From assembly GCF_012843905.1 (NCBI RefSeq), contig NZ_JABAGC010000004.1, positions 91,688 through 155,687 on the forward strand: DNA of 64,000 nucleotides, in the 5' to 3' direction. The notes under the pieces were generated by a model. The model was not told the DNA's origin. It ran no database searches and saw only the letters and a program-made list of their open reading frames with translations. This DNA comes from Clostridium sp. SM-530-WT-3G (GTDB lineage: Bacteria > Bacillota > Clostridia > Clostridiales > Clostridiaceae). How positions within the stretch are numbered: position 1 is the first letter of the stretch; every line of letters begins with the position of its first letter. The position numbers and the translations under genes were made by a program. Positions 27,784 through 37,420 of the stretch are shown here, in pieces.

Positions 27784-29541
27784 CTAGTAAAATGAATCCT
27801 TATACTTATCTGAAGCTGATTCATAATATTTTTGAGCTTCACTTTCTAATTTATCTGCCATATCTAACACTCTTTGAGCCTCATTATAATTTGAATAACT
27901 GTATGTTGTCGTATAAGTTACTTCTGGTTTTCTAAATCCACTCATTTTTGTATATCCCTCAAGTACGTCTGCAATTCCATTTATAATCTCATCTTTATTA
28001 TCTGAGATAAAATCTCCAAACTGCTGTTTAACCCACCTTTTAGTATATTCATCAGTTTTATTTAACCCATTTGTTCCCCATTTATCAAAATCATATGCAA
28101 GGTCCATAAAATATGAAAGTGGAAATTCCATTGGTTTTAAATCTCCAACATTAACAATCCATATATCTCGTACACCATATTCATATGCCATTGTCATCTG
28201 TTCCCATATTTTTTCTAATGGCGTTGTATTTACCCATTCATAAGAAATTGGTCCTCCATGATAATCAAAATGATAATACATTCCCCAACCTGCTTTTCTA
28301 TCCTTTTCTCTTGGTGCTGGAAGAGTACGTACATTAGCAAAGTTATCATCTGCAAGCATTATAGTAACATCATTAAGTACATCCCAATTTCTAAGACCAT
28401 TTGTATCATTAGTTCCATACCAGTATTTTTCTACTTCCTTATATATAGTTAAAACTTGTGGTGCATTTCCTAAACCTTGATTTTTTAACATTTCCTTTTG
28501 AGTTAAAATAATCTTCTTTAAAAGTTCAATATTTTCTTCTTGTGTTCCTTCTAATGCAGAATCCTGCTCTCCTCTCATTCCAACAGTAATAAGACTTTCA
28601 AAATTCTTATTACGCTTTAATCCATCTTCCCAAAATTTTGAAATAGCATCACTATTACTTCTAAAATCCCATGCTTTATTATCTCCATATGTATTACATA
28701 TGTTTTTCCATTCTTCCCCTGCTCTAAACATAGATTCATGATGTGATGTTCCCATAACTATTCCATAGTCATTTGCCAACTCAGCATTGGCTAAAGGATT
28801 GCTCTTTCCATTTTCACTGAATACAGCACTCCACATAGCTGGCCACATGAAATTTCCCTTTAATCTTAAAATAAGCTGAAATACCTTATCATAAAATAAT
28901 TCGTTAAAATCTCCAAAGGTATTAGTTACCCATGATCCTAAAGAAGGCCATTCATCATTCAAGAAAAATCCTCTATATTTTACAGATGGCTCTTTTGATG
29001 TTTTATTTAATTCAGATTTATCAAATATAATTTCATCTCTCTTTTTAGGCATAACGTCTGCAAAATAAACCCATGGACTTACCCCCATAAGCTCAGAAAT
29101 ATTATAAATCCCATAAATAGAACCTCTTTTATCACTACCTATAACAACTACTGCTCTCTTTATATTTTCAATAGGCTTATCCACCACTTCTATTTTGTAA
29201 CATTCACGTTTACCTTTAATTTCAGATACATCAATAACTTTATTTTTAATTAACAAATCAATAACTTCATTGTTTCCTATTGAGCCTGCAATAATAACTG
29301 GAGTATCAATTATCATATATTTTAAATTATTTATGTCTGTAACCACATCACATTTAATTCCTGAAACAAGGTTAACATCCTCTGCAAAAGAATCTGCTAC
29401 AAGCTTTAATCCTTTATAATCTTTACCTTTATTATCTATTATAATTGGTGCAGCTTTTCCATCTGCCACCAACCTTATTTTAAATTCTTCATCTTCTTTT
29501 ACATTAAATTTAATATTTTTATCTTTATTGTTATTTATCAT
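27784..29541 (-). pseudogene. GH115 alpha-glucuronidase, proximal part ending at a premature TAG
   Basis: GH115 enzymes remove (4-O-methyl)glucuronic acid from xylan, including internal residues. This 585-aa part holds the N-terminal beta/alpha domain and the catalytic barrel (SVKYRGFFLNDEWPSLGSW, MWPAMWSAVF, GMRGEQDSAL, WGMYYHFDYHGGP). It then stops at DSFY-TAG, where GH115 family members usually read FYQLV. One base (CAG to TAG) restores the full ~956-aa protein. No signal peptide is seen, so the enzyme would be cytoplasmic. An AGGAGG box precedes the ATG. The SGNH esterase gene lies 104 bases upstream, separated by a strong hairpin. The gene is either recently inactivated or carries a sequencing error. 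Confidence 0.88.
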
Positions 29542-29594
29542 TTTACTAACCTCCTACTTTAATCAAATACATTTTTTAGTTTCATTTATATAAA

Positions 29595-29626
29595 ACTTAA
29601 GAACTCTAAATACTGAGTTCTTAAGT
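29595..29626 (-). terminator. Hairpin between esterase and GH115 genes
   Basis: Perfect 12-bp stem ACTTAAGAACTC / GAGTTCTTAAGT with an 8-base loop, followed on the minus strand by TTTATATAAATG. It is probably a partial terminator or attenuator separating the esterase from GH115. Confidence 0.7.
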
Positions 29627-29645
29627 CTTTCAAATCTATTAACTT

Positions 29646-31361
29646 TTAATTATATCCAAATCCAAGTATTGTAAATAACTTATCTGTACTATCTTCAGCC
29701 ATCTTTATTTCCACCTTATGTTCCTTACATATTTCTTCTTGATATAAAATGATAGCATTACAATGTGTCCATCCCACTTCTTTAGGGTCTAATGTAATTT
29801 TTAAATTTCCATCAACAAAAACATCAGCCTTGCCGTATTCTTCACTACCAGAGTCCTTAAATACTAATAAAAGACTTCTACTATTTATTCTTAATTTAAA
29901 TCTTTCATCTCCTGAGTTTTTTCCATGCATCCAGTTATATGGGAACTGCATTGTACCTAAGAAATTTGTATCCATTTCTACACATTGAAGATCTTTATCA
30001 GTTTCATCAAAGCTGCCATATTCTATTTCTGCATTGCAATTATTGTCCTTTTTATCTATAAGATGAATATTCATAAAATCAGCTCCTATAGCTGGCTTTT
30101 TATCTAATGATATATCTTCTGCATCATAAGGATTTTTAGCTGCTTCTTCAAATAAATATGCAATACAATCTGCCATAATAGTATGTCCATCATTAGTAGG
30201 ATGGAAAACATCATAAAAATATTGTCTCTTTGTTATAACATTTCCTTCTTCTCTCGATAACTTGAATTGGTCTACAACTGCATCTGATACACTTACCATA
30301 GGTAAATTATATAATCTACCAACTGGTGAAAGTCTCTCTTGAAGATTCCAATCATCATAGAATACTGCAAATAACAATATTACTGCTGGATTATTATCTG
30401 CACTAAGAATTGTCTTAATTAAACTTTCATAACAATTCCCCTTAGTTTCATCACCTTCATCATTTACAGCAAATTCGACTATTACTAAATCTGGTTTTAC
30501 TGTGCCATCTCTAAGAACGTCTCTGTCATAACGTATCATTCCAAGTTCTGAAGGAGTTCCACCTACTCCAGCCTTAATAAAATGAACATTATCTCCATTA
30601 CCTTTTCCAAACATATCTTTAAACTTTTCATATGATTTATGAGCATAACAGTTAACATTTATAGGCTTTGCTCCTGCTCCCTGAGTTATAGACCCTCCAA
30701 TATATGCTATAGTTACATCTTCCCCTCTTTGTGCTTTGTCTATGGCAGCTTTAAGCCTTCTGTTATTTTCAATATTTAACAAAGATTTAGAAATCATATT
30801 TTTGTAGTTTTCACTATTAAAATCTACTGGTGGATCGATTTCAATTTCAGGTACTTCATATCCATCATTAAGATAAATCTTTACTGTTGTTTGCGCACAA
30901 AGTCCTGGTTTTTCAAACTCAAATGCAAACATTCCTACTACATCATCATTATCTGACCATTCATAATCATCTAAATTTATTACAGTTTCAACTCCATCGT
31001 TAGTGCAAGGTACTTTAATTATAGTACCTCCACCATATGCATCCTTTTTTCCATAGTTATGAAATACAAAATCTATACGACCAGTTTCTTCTGATGCATT
31101 TACGCATATGCCGACACTATGAACAATCTTTCTTACTCCATCCCAACTATTTAAATACTCTAATATTTCCTTATTCTCAACTCCACCAATGAAATTAGCA
31201 TTAGAAGCTAATCTTCCTTGATCAAGATAAACATCTTGAGAAGGTTTACCATTGTTACGTGCAGTAGCTTCTATCATTTTATCAATCATTATATAAAATC
31301 CACTTCTCTTCTTTTGTGGATCCTTTGGTGCTTTCGGTCCGCCTTGTACATTATTACTCAT
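29646..31361 (-). CDS. SGNH/GDSL-type carbohydrate esterase (probable xylan acetylesterase)
   Basis: 571-aa SGNH hydrolase. Block I is YIGGSITQGAGA (Ser near residue 217), the Gly block is KAGVGGTPSELG, the Asn block is VEFAVNDEGD, and the Asp/His block is VFHPTNDGH. An N-terminal beta domain (~40-190) and a C-terminal beta domain (~440-571) flank the catalytic core, as in larger esterases that deacetylate polysaccharides. The position directly upstream of GH115, in the same direction, suggests that it removes acetyl groups from glucuronoxylan oligomers (inference). There is no signal peptide. The AGGAGG box puts the start at ATG 31361, seven codons inside the longest frame. Confidence 0.8.
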   Translation of the reverse strand: MSNNVQGGPKAPKDPQKKRSGFYIMIDKMIEATARNNGKPSQDVYLDQGRLASNANFIGGVENKEILEYLNSWDGVRKIVHSVGICVNASEETGRIDFVFHNYGKKDAYGGGTIIKVPCTNDGVETVINLDDYEWSDNDDVVGMFAFEFEKPGLCAQTTVKIYLNDGYEVPEIEIDPPVDFNSENYKNMISKSLLNIENNRRLKAAIDKAQRGEDVTIAYIGGSITQGAGAKPINVNCYAHKSYEKFKDMFGKGNGDNVHFIKAGVGGTPSELGMIRYDRDVLRDGTVKPDLVIVEFAVNDEGDETKGNCYESLIKTILSADNNPAVILLFAVFYDDWNLQERLSPVGRLYNLPMVSVSDAVVDQFKLSREEGNVITKRQYFYDVFHPTNDGHTIMADCIAYLFEEAAKNPYDAEDISLDKKPAIGADFMNIHLIDKKDNNCNAEIEYGSFDETDKDLQCVEMDTNFLGTMQFPYNWMHGKNSGDERFKLRINSRSLLLVFKDSGSEEYGKADVFVDGNLKITLDPKEVGWTHCNAIILYQEEICKEHKVEIKMAEDSTDKLFTILGFGYN

Positions 31362-31382
31362 AATTATGCCTCCTACATCCAT

Positions 31383-31720
31383 AATGGGCTTAATAATTGA
31401 AAATTATCTTATATATTTAGGTTATATTATATCCATACTTATATCTTACCTTTTTTGGTAAAATAAAATGGTAAAATTTTAATACAATATAGACAAAATT
31501 AATCATAATACAATTTTTAATAATCTTTATATTTTTCTTTAATTTTGCAATTAATATATTTATAGAAATATATTAATATATACTATACATAATAATTTTA
31601 CAATTTTTACTAAAATTTTAAATACAAATAGTTTTCCCATTATAAACTATTGAAAAAATACCAATAAGAAATTATTATATTAAATATAGAAGAAATAATG
31701 ATTAATGAGGTTACTTAACA
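31383..31720. promoter_or_regulatory. Divergent intergenic region, esterase/GH115 versus murB
   Basis: No gene. A TATAAT hexamer for the minus-strand esterase transcript reads at 31431-31426. An inverted repeat TTACC-N6-GGTAA (31446-31461) and a direct repeat TGGTAAAAT (31456-31464 and 31469-31477) lie just upstream of it and could be regulator sites. The remainder is plain AT-rich DNA leading to murB. Confidence 0.4.
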
Positions 31721-32614
31721 ATGAATACTAATTACAATGAAATTTTAAATAGATATAAAGATAGATGTAAAGTAAATGAAGATTTATCTAAATATCATAC
31801 TTTTAGAATAAAAGGCTCTGCTGATATTGTACTTTTACCAGAAAGTAAAGATGAATTAGTAGATATGCTTCACTTTTGTAGATTAAACAATTACAAATAT
31901 ACTATTATTGGTAACGGCAGTAATATTATATTTAATAATGGTATATACTCTGGAATTCTTATTACAACTAAGAATATGAAAAATATAATAATATATGAAA
32001 ATAATATCTATTGCGAATGTGGTGCCCCACTTCCTCTAGTTGCTATGAAAGCATTAAATGCAGAACTTTCTGGATTAGAAAAATTAAGTGGCATACCTGC
32101 TACATTAGGTGGAGCTATAGTTATGAATGCTGGTGCTTATGGTTCAGAAATAAAAGATGTTTTAGTTTCTGCATGTGTATGTGATAAAGATAATAACATA
32201 TATGATTTATCAAAAAATGAATTAGACATGTCTTACAGACATTCAATTATTAAAGATAAAGAACTTATAGTATTATCATGTGTCTTAAAACTACACAAGG
32301 GTGATCGTGAAAAAATGAAAGAAACTATGGATATGTGCAAAAGTAAAAGACTTTCTTCGCAACCTCTTGAATATCCTTCTGCAGGTAGCATCTTTAAGAG
32401 GGATGAAGAATATTTTCCTGGAAAGCTTATAGATGATTTAGGACTAAAAGGTTTTTCAATTGGTGGTGCAGCTATTTCTGAAAAGCATGCAAACTTTTTA
32501 ATAAATAAAAATAACGCAACTGCTGAAGATTTAAAAAACCTAATACTATATATTCAAAAAGAAGTCTACGATAAATATAAAGTAAATTTAAAAACAGAAG
32601 TTGAATTTATATAA
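31721..32614 (+). CDS. murB: UDP-N-acetylenolpyruvoylglucosamine reductase
   Basis: FAD/NADPH enzyme that makes UDP-N-acetylmuramate in peptidoglycan synthesis. The FAD-binding segment is GNGSNIIFNNGIYSG, followed by GLEKLSGIPATLGGAIVMNAGAYG. The catalytic Ser region is YPSAGSIFKR and the Tyr/Arg segment is MSYRHSII. The 297-aa length fits the short type II MurB of Firmicutes. It is monocistronic here; unlike in many clostridia, yvcK/whiA/hpr genes do not follow. Confidence 0.97.
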   Translation: MNTNYNEILNRYKDRCKVNEDLSKYHTFRIKGSADIVLLPESKDELVDMLHFCRLNNYKYTIIGNGSNIIFNNGIYSGILITTKNMKNIIIYENNIYCECGAPLPLVAMKALNAELSGLEKLSGIPATLGGAIVMNAGAYGSEIKDVLVSACVCDKDNNIYDLSKNELDMSYRHSIIKDKELIVLSCVLKLHKGDREKMKETMDMCKSKRLSSQPLEYPSAGSIFKRDEEYFPGKLIDDLGLKGFSIGGAAISEKHANFLINKNNATAEDLKNLILYIQKEVYDKYKVNLKTEVEFI

Positions 32615-32649
32615 TTACTCTTAACACACACTTATATAGAAATAAAAAT

Positions 32650-32690
32650 CTCCATGTAATCTTTAATTTGAAAGTACATGGAGTTTTATT
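32650..32690 (+). terminator. Terminator of murB
   Basis: Nine-bp stem CTCCATGTA / TACATGGAG with a 16-base loop followed by TTTTATTATT, 35 bases after murB. Confidence 0.85.
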
Positions 32691-32813
32691 ATTAATCAAA
32701 TAATATACTTTATTACTACTGCAAATCCTTCTTCTATCAACTAATACAAAAAATAAGAATTCAATTCTTCTTACAAAAATTAAATTCCTAATTAATATAT
32801 AATTAATATTTAT

Positions 32814-32981
32814 TTAAACATATAAATTTAACATTCTATTATACTCATTTAAAACTATATCAAGTTCTTGACTTATTTCTATAACTCTCCAATGCAGTAA
32901 ATTTTCTTCTATTTCAATGACTTCATGCATTAATCTTCTTAAATTTTCTATTTTTATTCTCAGTCGTATTCTCTTACTCAC
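32814..32981 (-). CDS. Spo0E-like aspartyl-phosphate phosphatase
   Basis: Small helical-hairpin protein (55 aa from the chosen start). Members of this family dephosphorylate Spo0A~P and hold back sporulation. The family signature S-x-x-L-D is present in ISQELDIVLNEYNR, preceded by the first helix IENLRRLMHEVIE. The frame extends to an ATG at 33002, but the AAGGGGG box sits 8 bases before GTG 32981, making that the likely start. It supports a spore-forming host. Confidence 0.8.
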   Translation of the reverse strand: MSKRIRLRIKIENLRRLMHEVIEIEENLLHWRVIEISQELDIVLNEYNRMLNLYV

Positions 32982-33002
32982 TTCATACGCCCCCTTACAC
33001 AT

Positions 33003-33366
33003 AATAATACACTAACAACAATTTTTGTATATCCAAAAGATCTAAACAACCATTAATAATATTCATTATTTTTAAATATTTTTTATAATTTGTTCATTAA
33101 TATTAATAATTAATTAATTTTTCGTTATTCTATTCCTAATTTTCATAATAATATATATTTTGTTATATTTTATATATTGTATATCGGTATTTTATAACAA
33201 AAATTTAATCCTTAAATTTTTTATTAATGCTATTTAAATGTACTTTTTATTGATTCGACATAAAATTTTCTCTTTATCATTATAAATATTACTTGCAATT
33301 ATATAGCTAATAATACTAAAATTTATTTTGTTGTTCTTTAAATATATTAAAATAAGGAGTTAAATT
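33003..33366. other. AT-rich intergenic region upstream of the EamA transporter
   Basis: No coding frame or strong hairpin supported. It should contain the promoters of the divergent Spo0E-like and EamA genes. I could not assign -35/-10 elements with confidence. Confidence 0.4.
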
Positions 33367-34269
33367 ATGGATAAAACAAATACAAACAAAGCAATGGCTG
33401 CAGCATTTATGGCGAATTTTATCTTTGGTTTCAGTTTTATATTCTCTAAAATGGGACTGAGCGCTGCTTCTCCATCAATACTATTAGCATACAGATTTAT
33501 TACTGCTGTAGTAGTTATGACTTTGCTTATTGCTACAAAAAAAGTTAAATTTAATATTAAAGGAAAAAATATAATGCCTCTTTTATTAATAGGGTTATTT
33601 CAGCCAGTAATATATTTTATATGTGAAAGCTATGGACTTATATATACTACTGCAACATTTTCAGCAGTTATGATTGCCCTTGTTCCTATTGCTTCTTTAG
33701 CATTTGGTGCACTATTTCTTGGTGAAATTCCAAGTTTCATGCAAGTTGTATTTAGTATTCTATCAATTGCAGGTGTAGTTCTTATGGCATTTCAAGAAAG
33801 CAGTACAGGAAGTGTTCAGTTAATAGGTATATTTATATTAATAGGAGCTATACTTTCTGCAGTAGGCTTTAATGTTACAAGTAGAAAGTATTCATCACAA
33901 TTCTCAGCATTTGAGCGTACATATTTTATGTTTGTTCTAGGTGGAATATTCTTTAGTGGAATGGCTCTTATAGAAAATTATGGTCATTTTGAAAGATTTA
34001 TAGAACCTCTTAGTTCTCCAACATTCTTAGTATCAATTTTCTACCTTTCAATACTTTCATCTATAGCAGCATTCTTAATGATGAATTACTCTACTACATA
34101 TCTTCCAGTAGCAAGAACAACAGCATTTTCAAACATAATTACTGTTGTATCTGTTTTTGCTGGAATAGTCTTCTTACATGAAGGCGCTGACCTTGTTTCA
34201 ATAATATCTTCTATTATGATAATTATTGGAGTATGGGGAGTTCAAAAAATGGGATTAAATAAACAATAA
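33367..34269 (+). CDS. EamA/DMT-superfamily transporter
   Basis: Inner-membrane exporter of the drug/metabolite transporter superfamily (300 aa). About ten hydrophobic helices form two EamA halves, the first starting AMAAAFMANFIFGFSFIFSKMGL and the second IFILIGAILSAVGFNVTSRKY. Members export amino acids, purines or other metabolites; the substrate here is unknown. An AAGGAG box precedes the ATG. It is monocistronic, with a two-tier terminator. Confidence 0.9.
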   Translation: MDKTNTNKAMAAAFMANFIFGFSFIFSKMGLSAASPSILLAYRFITAVVVMTLLIATKKVKFNIKGKNIMPLLLIGLFQPVIYFICESYGLIYTTATFSAVMIALVPIASLAFGALFLGEIPSFMQVVFSILSIAGVVLMAFQESSTGSVQLIGIFILIGAILSAVGFNVTSRKYSSQFSAFERTYFMFVLGGIFFSGMALIENYGHFERFIEPLSSPTFLVSIFYLSILSSIAAFLMMNYSTTYLPVARTTAFSNIITVVSVFAGIVFLHEGADLVSIISSIMIIIGVWGVQKMGLNKQ

Positions 34270-34276
34270 CAAAATA

Positions 34277-34350
34277 AATAGCCCTACAGATTATTTATCT
34301 TACAGTATACTTTGTAAGTAAACCTTAATTAATCTGTTAGGGTTATTTTT
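34277..34350 (+). terminator. Terminator of the EamA gene
   Basis: Outer stem AATAgCCCTAcAGATTA / TAATCTgTTAGGGTTATT encloses an inner CTTACA / TGTAAG hairpin, followed by TTTTTATATTTT. The long arms and T-run support termination. Confidence 0.7.
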
Positions 34351-34432
34351 TATATTTTATACTAAAAATGAATTTAATTAATAAAATTATAATTTCAAAT
34401 ATACTTTAGCCTTTTAAAGCTCATAATATTTA

Positions 34433-35086
34433 TTAAAAAATCAAATCACTTAGAATACTTTCCATTTTAGATTCGGCTTTTCTTATAGCGCTTTCTTTTT
34501 CCTCCTGTGTTGTTCCTGTACCATCAACCTTTAATTCTATAACATCTCTTATCCCTATTGTTCGCATTATACTTGATACATAATTTTCACCCTTATCCAT
34601 TACAGGATCAAGAATCCATGGTATATTTCCACCTGATGACTGTACATAAACAAGACCTCTATAAACATTATCCAAAAGTCCTTTAGGCTTTTTTCCTGCC
34701 TTTAAATCTATAGTCATATGGTTTTGAACTATACAATCTATATATTCTTTTAACGGTGCTGGAAATGATAAGCTCCACATAGGTGCAGCTATTACATACA
34801 TTTGAGCACTCATAAACTGCTCACATAATTCACGTATTCTTGCAACTTCCTTTTGATCTTTTTCTGGAAGTTTTTTAGCATCCTCTTCACTGATAACACA
34901 ATTTCTATCTTGAAAATATTCATATTGAAGTCTAGGTATATGTTCTTTATATAAATCTATTTCTTCTAATTGAAAATCCTTATTGTACTCTAAAAATTTA
35001 TTTATAAATGTTCTTGCTACAGTTTTTGAAGATGATAAATTCTCCGGCTTTGAATTCACACTTATATATAATAATTTTTTTGTCAT
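34433..35086 (-). CDS. azoR: FMN-dependent NADH-azoreductase
   Basis: Flavodoxin-like reductase that reduces azo and quinone compounds using NADH and FMN. Evidence: KLLYISVNSKPENLSSSKTVA (phosphate-binding loop for FMN), the conserved APMWSLSFPAPLKEYIDCI, and VYVQSSGGNIPW. The frame begins four codons upstream, but the GAGGTG box favours ATG 35086 (217 aa). It is monocistronic. Confidence 0.92.
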   Translation of the reverse strand: MTKKLLYISVNSKPENLSSSKTVARTFINKFLEYNKDFQLEEIDLYKEHIPRLQYEYFQDRNCVISEEDAKKLPEKDQKEVARIRELCEQFMSAQMYVIAAPMWSLSFPAPLKEYIDCIVQNHMTIDLKAGKKPKGLLDNVYRGLVYVQSSGGNIPWILDPVMDKGENYVSSIMRTIGIRDVIELKVDGTGTTQEEKESAIRKAESKMESILSDLIF

Positions 35087-35296
35087 AGGACACCTCATTT
35101 TCTATAATTATTGCAATAATCTTTATCATAAAAATATCACATATAATTTTAATTTTAGTTATTTTATGCCATTCTATATGATTTTATACTTCATTGCTAA
35201 CACTATTCACACTTTTCAATAGATTCTAACCTTTGCACAACTAGCACTTCATCAATCACCCTAGAGTAATTTTCATTAAAGTTTTTTATAAAAAAC

Positions 35297-35327
35297 AATA
35301 ACTCCCATTATTTTAATGAGAGCTATT
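35297..35327 (-). terminator. Terminator of the PilZ-like/U32-like gene
   Basis: Interrupted stem AATA-CTC-CATTA / TAATG-GAG-TATT with an A-run on its left (a T-run on the minus strand). It lies about 50 bases after the stop codon. Confidence 0.6.
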
Positions 35328-35375
35328 ATTTAAATTTTATATGACTATTTATTAATGAAAAATTAAATAAATTAA

Positions 35376-36764
35376 TTATATGAAGTTCATGACAATTCTA
35401 TCTATACCACTATTTATATAATACTCAAGCTTATTTTTATCCTTTAAAAGAGTATCATCAAAAGCAAATAAAGAATTATATCTTCCTACCATCTTTAAGT
35501 GCTTAGGATATGAAAACACATAATCTTTACAGTACTTTGGGCAATTCGTGACAAGCTCCTGCTTTCCTCTATTTTGATGTTTACACATGGCATAAAGAGG
35601 ACAATACTGTGATGTATTTGTAACATAAAAAGGTATATGCATACTGTGATTTCCCTCTGCAATATCCATTCTGTATCCACAGTTTTCATACTCATAGCGC
35701 TCAATTTTGTTATCCTTTAAAAATCCTCTAAAAACAGTACTATTTAAGCTATTTTCAGCTATTAGGTTTTTATTCTCCTTATAGCCTTTTTTATACATAT
35801 ATCTAGGATCTTTTTTTCTTTTATTCAAAAGTACACCTAAACATATGTTTATATAATCTTGCTTATCTTTTAATAATTCAATCATTCCCCAATCGTTTAT
35901 TACTATCTCAATTTGCTTCTTATTCTCTTTACACCAGTTATACACCTTATCTATTATTTCTTCTGTCTTTTCAATAAGGCTATCTCTCAAATAAGTAAAG
36001 CATAATGTAATATTTAAATTATTACTTTCTGCTTTATCCATCATCTTTATAAGAAGATTAACTTCAGGGAATAAGTTATGGCAAAATTCATTTCCTATAT
36101 ATACTCTATCTATATCTTTACTAAATATCTTATGATTTTCTATATGATTTTCACGCAAATAATAATCTTTAAATGACTGAATATTTAGTTCAATAAACTT
36201 CTTATATAAATTATCATCATGAAGACTTACAGCAAGTTCTACATTTTCTAAAGAATCTATAGAATAATCTAATTCAGACATCCATTCTTTCTTTTGAGTA
36301 GAATAAAAATCATAGAAATCATAATCCTCTTCTGCTGGATATCCTACCATTTCTTCAGAATATTCATTATCTATTCCATAATTCTTAAGTCTTACATAAC
36401 TTGAATAATCTCTAAAAATTCTATTTACATTCTCTTTATATTCTTGATTATTTATTAAAAAACCATAAGTCACATAAAATTCTTTTTCTTCTCTAGACAC
36501 AATTTCATAATCATTGATTATTATTTCTTCATATTTATATTTATCAAAATTATAAAAAACTGCCTTTAAAGAAAATTTCTCTTTTATTAATTGAGAATAC
36601 TCTGTATTATTAGCATTCCCAGCTATTTTTCTAAACTCTTCAATATCCTCACATAATCGTACAGTTAATTTTCTAGGAGATAATTTAACTACAGTTACCT
36701 CATTATTATTAATAAGGCACGTCACCAGTCCTCCTGGTAATAAATCACTTTCTTCTCTATCCAT
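35376..36764 (-). CDS. Uncharacterised protein: PilZ-like N-terminus and U32-like cysteine-rich barrel
   Basis: 462 aa, not firmly recognised. Residues ~1-110 look like a PilZ-type beta barrel (VTVVKLSPRKLTVRLCEDI). Residues ~175-460 resemble the U32 peptidase/UbiV-type barrel: VYIGNEFCHNLFPEVNLLIKMMD, LCFTYLRDSLIEKTEEIID, VINDWGMIELL. Near the C-terminus is a cysteine group (ENCGY; YCPLYAMC; NCPKYC) like those that bind a [4Fe-4S] cluster in U32 proteins acting on RNA or quinones. A GGAGG box sets ATG 36764 as start, five codons inside the longest frame. It is monocistronic, and its neighbours give no hint of function. Confidence 0.6.
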   Translation of the reverse strand: MDREESDLLPGGLVTCLINNNEVTVVKLSPRKLTVRLCEDIEEFRKIAGNANNTEYSQLIKEKFSLKAVFYNFDKYKYEEIIINDYEIVSREEKEFYVTYGFLINNQEYKENVNRIFRDYSSYVRLKNYGIDNEYSEEMVGYPAEEDYDFYDFYSTQKKEWMSELDYSIDSLENVELAVSLHDDNLYKKFIELNIQSFKDYYLRENHIENHKIFSKDIDRVYIGNEFCHNLFPEVNLLIKMMDKAESNNLNITLCFTYLRDSLIEKTEEIIDKVYNWCKENKKQIEIVINDWGMIELLKDKQDYINICLGVLLNKRKKDPRYMYKKGYKENKNLIAENSLNSTVFRGFLKDNKIERYEYENCGYRMDIAEGNHSMHIPFYVTNTSQYCPLYAMCKHQNRGKQELVTNCPKYCKDYVFSYPKHLKMVGRYNSLFAFDDTLLKDKNKLEYYINSGIDRIVMNFI

Positions 36765-37059
36765 TTTGTATTCCTCCAAAGGTTAAGTATCTAAATTTCT
36801 GTCAATGGACAATATTAATATCTATTTTTCAAGTTTAATACTTAAACCTCTTTAATTATACTATTTTTTCTAGTATGCTTCATCATAACTTTCAAGATAC
36901 TCTTTAAAATTTTATTCTATAATAGATTTTAAGTTACTCATTCTAAAGTTTTACATATAATAAATTAAGAAAATTCTATTTATTAAACATTATGAATCAT
37001 CAACTCTGAATATTTTCTCAATTAAAACCTTCTAAAAATATTAAAAAGGAGGCATTAAT

Positions 37060-37263
37060 ATGAATATTAATTGGAAAGACAGATTGTTTTTAAAATTAAC
37101 TAGTGGCAGATTCCTAATTTCTATTGCCATTACTATAGGTTTCGTAATATTATCAGTTGAAGGCAAACTCTCTTCTGATTACACTAATATCTTCTTAATT
37201 ATTGTTACATTTTATTTCAGCAAAGAATCACAAAGAAGGTCAGATAATTCAAAAAATGATTAA
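37060..37263 (+). CDS. Small membrane protein, phage-like
   Basis: 67 aa with an excellent AAAAGGAGG box before the ATG. It reads MNINWKDRLFLKLTSGRFL, then one or two hydrophobic helices (ISIAITIGFVILSV, IFLIIVTFYF) and a charged tail with SKESQRRSD. Similar short KLTSxRF-type membrane proteins occur in prophages, but no other phage gene is visible here, so it may be a stray. Function unknown. Confidence 0.6.
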   Translation: MNINWKDRLFLKLTSGRFLISIAITIGFVILSVEGKLSSDYTNIFLIIVTFYFSKESQRRSDNSKND

Positions 37264-37350
37264 CAAGAATCTAAGTTTATCATTTTAAATATCCTTAATT
37301 CACTGATACAATTTAATACTCTTACTTAACTAATCAACTTATAAAAATAT

Positions 37351-37381
37351 AACGCCTCAAATTTTAACAACTTGAGGCGTT
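37351..37381. terminator. Bidirectional terminator between small membrane protein and lacZ remnant
   Basis: Perfect 10-bp stem AACGCCTCAA / TTGAGGCGTT. The minus-strand side runs into ATATTTTTAT. It serves the lacZ remnant, which ends about 40 bases away, and possibly the converging small gene. Confidence 0.85.
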
Positions 37382-37420
37382 TACTTATATATTACTATGA
37401 ATTATTTTACATATGAAATG

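Noticed and set aside
27784..27786. TAG in GH115 as a pyrrolysine or other recoded codon
   Set aside because: Family context asks for Gln, GH115 has no known need for pyrrolysine, no downstream recoding structure was seen, and TAG is used as an ordinary rare stop (e.g. at the lacZ fragment). A point mutation is simpler.
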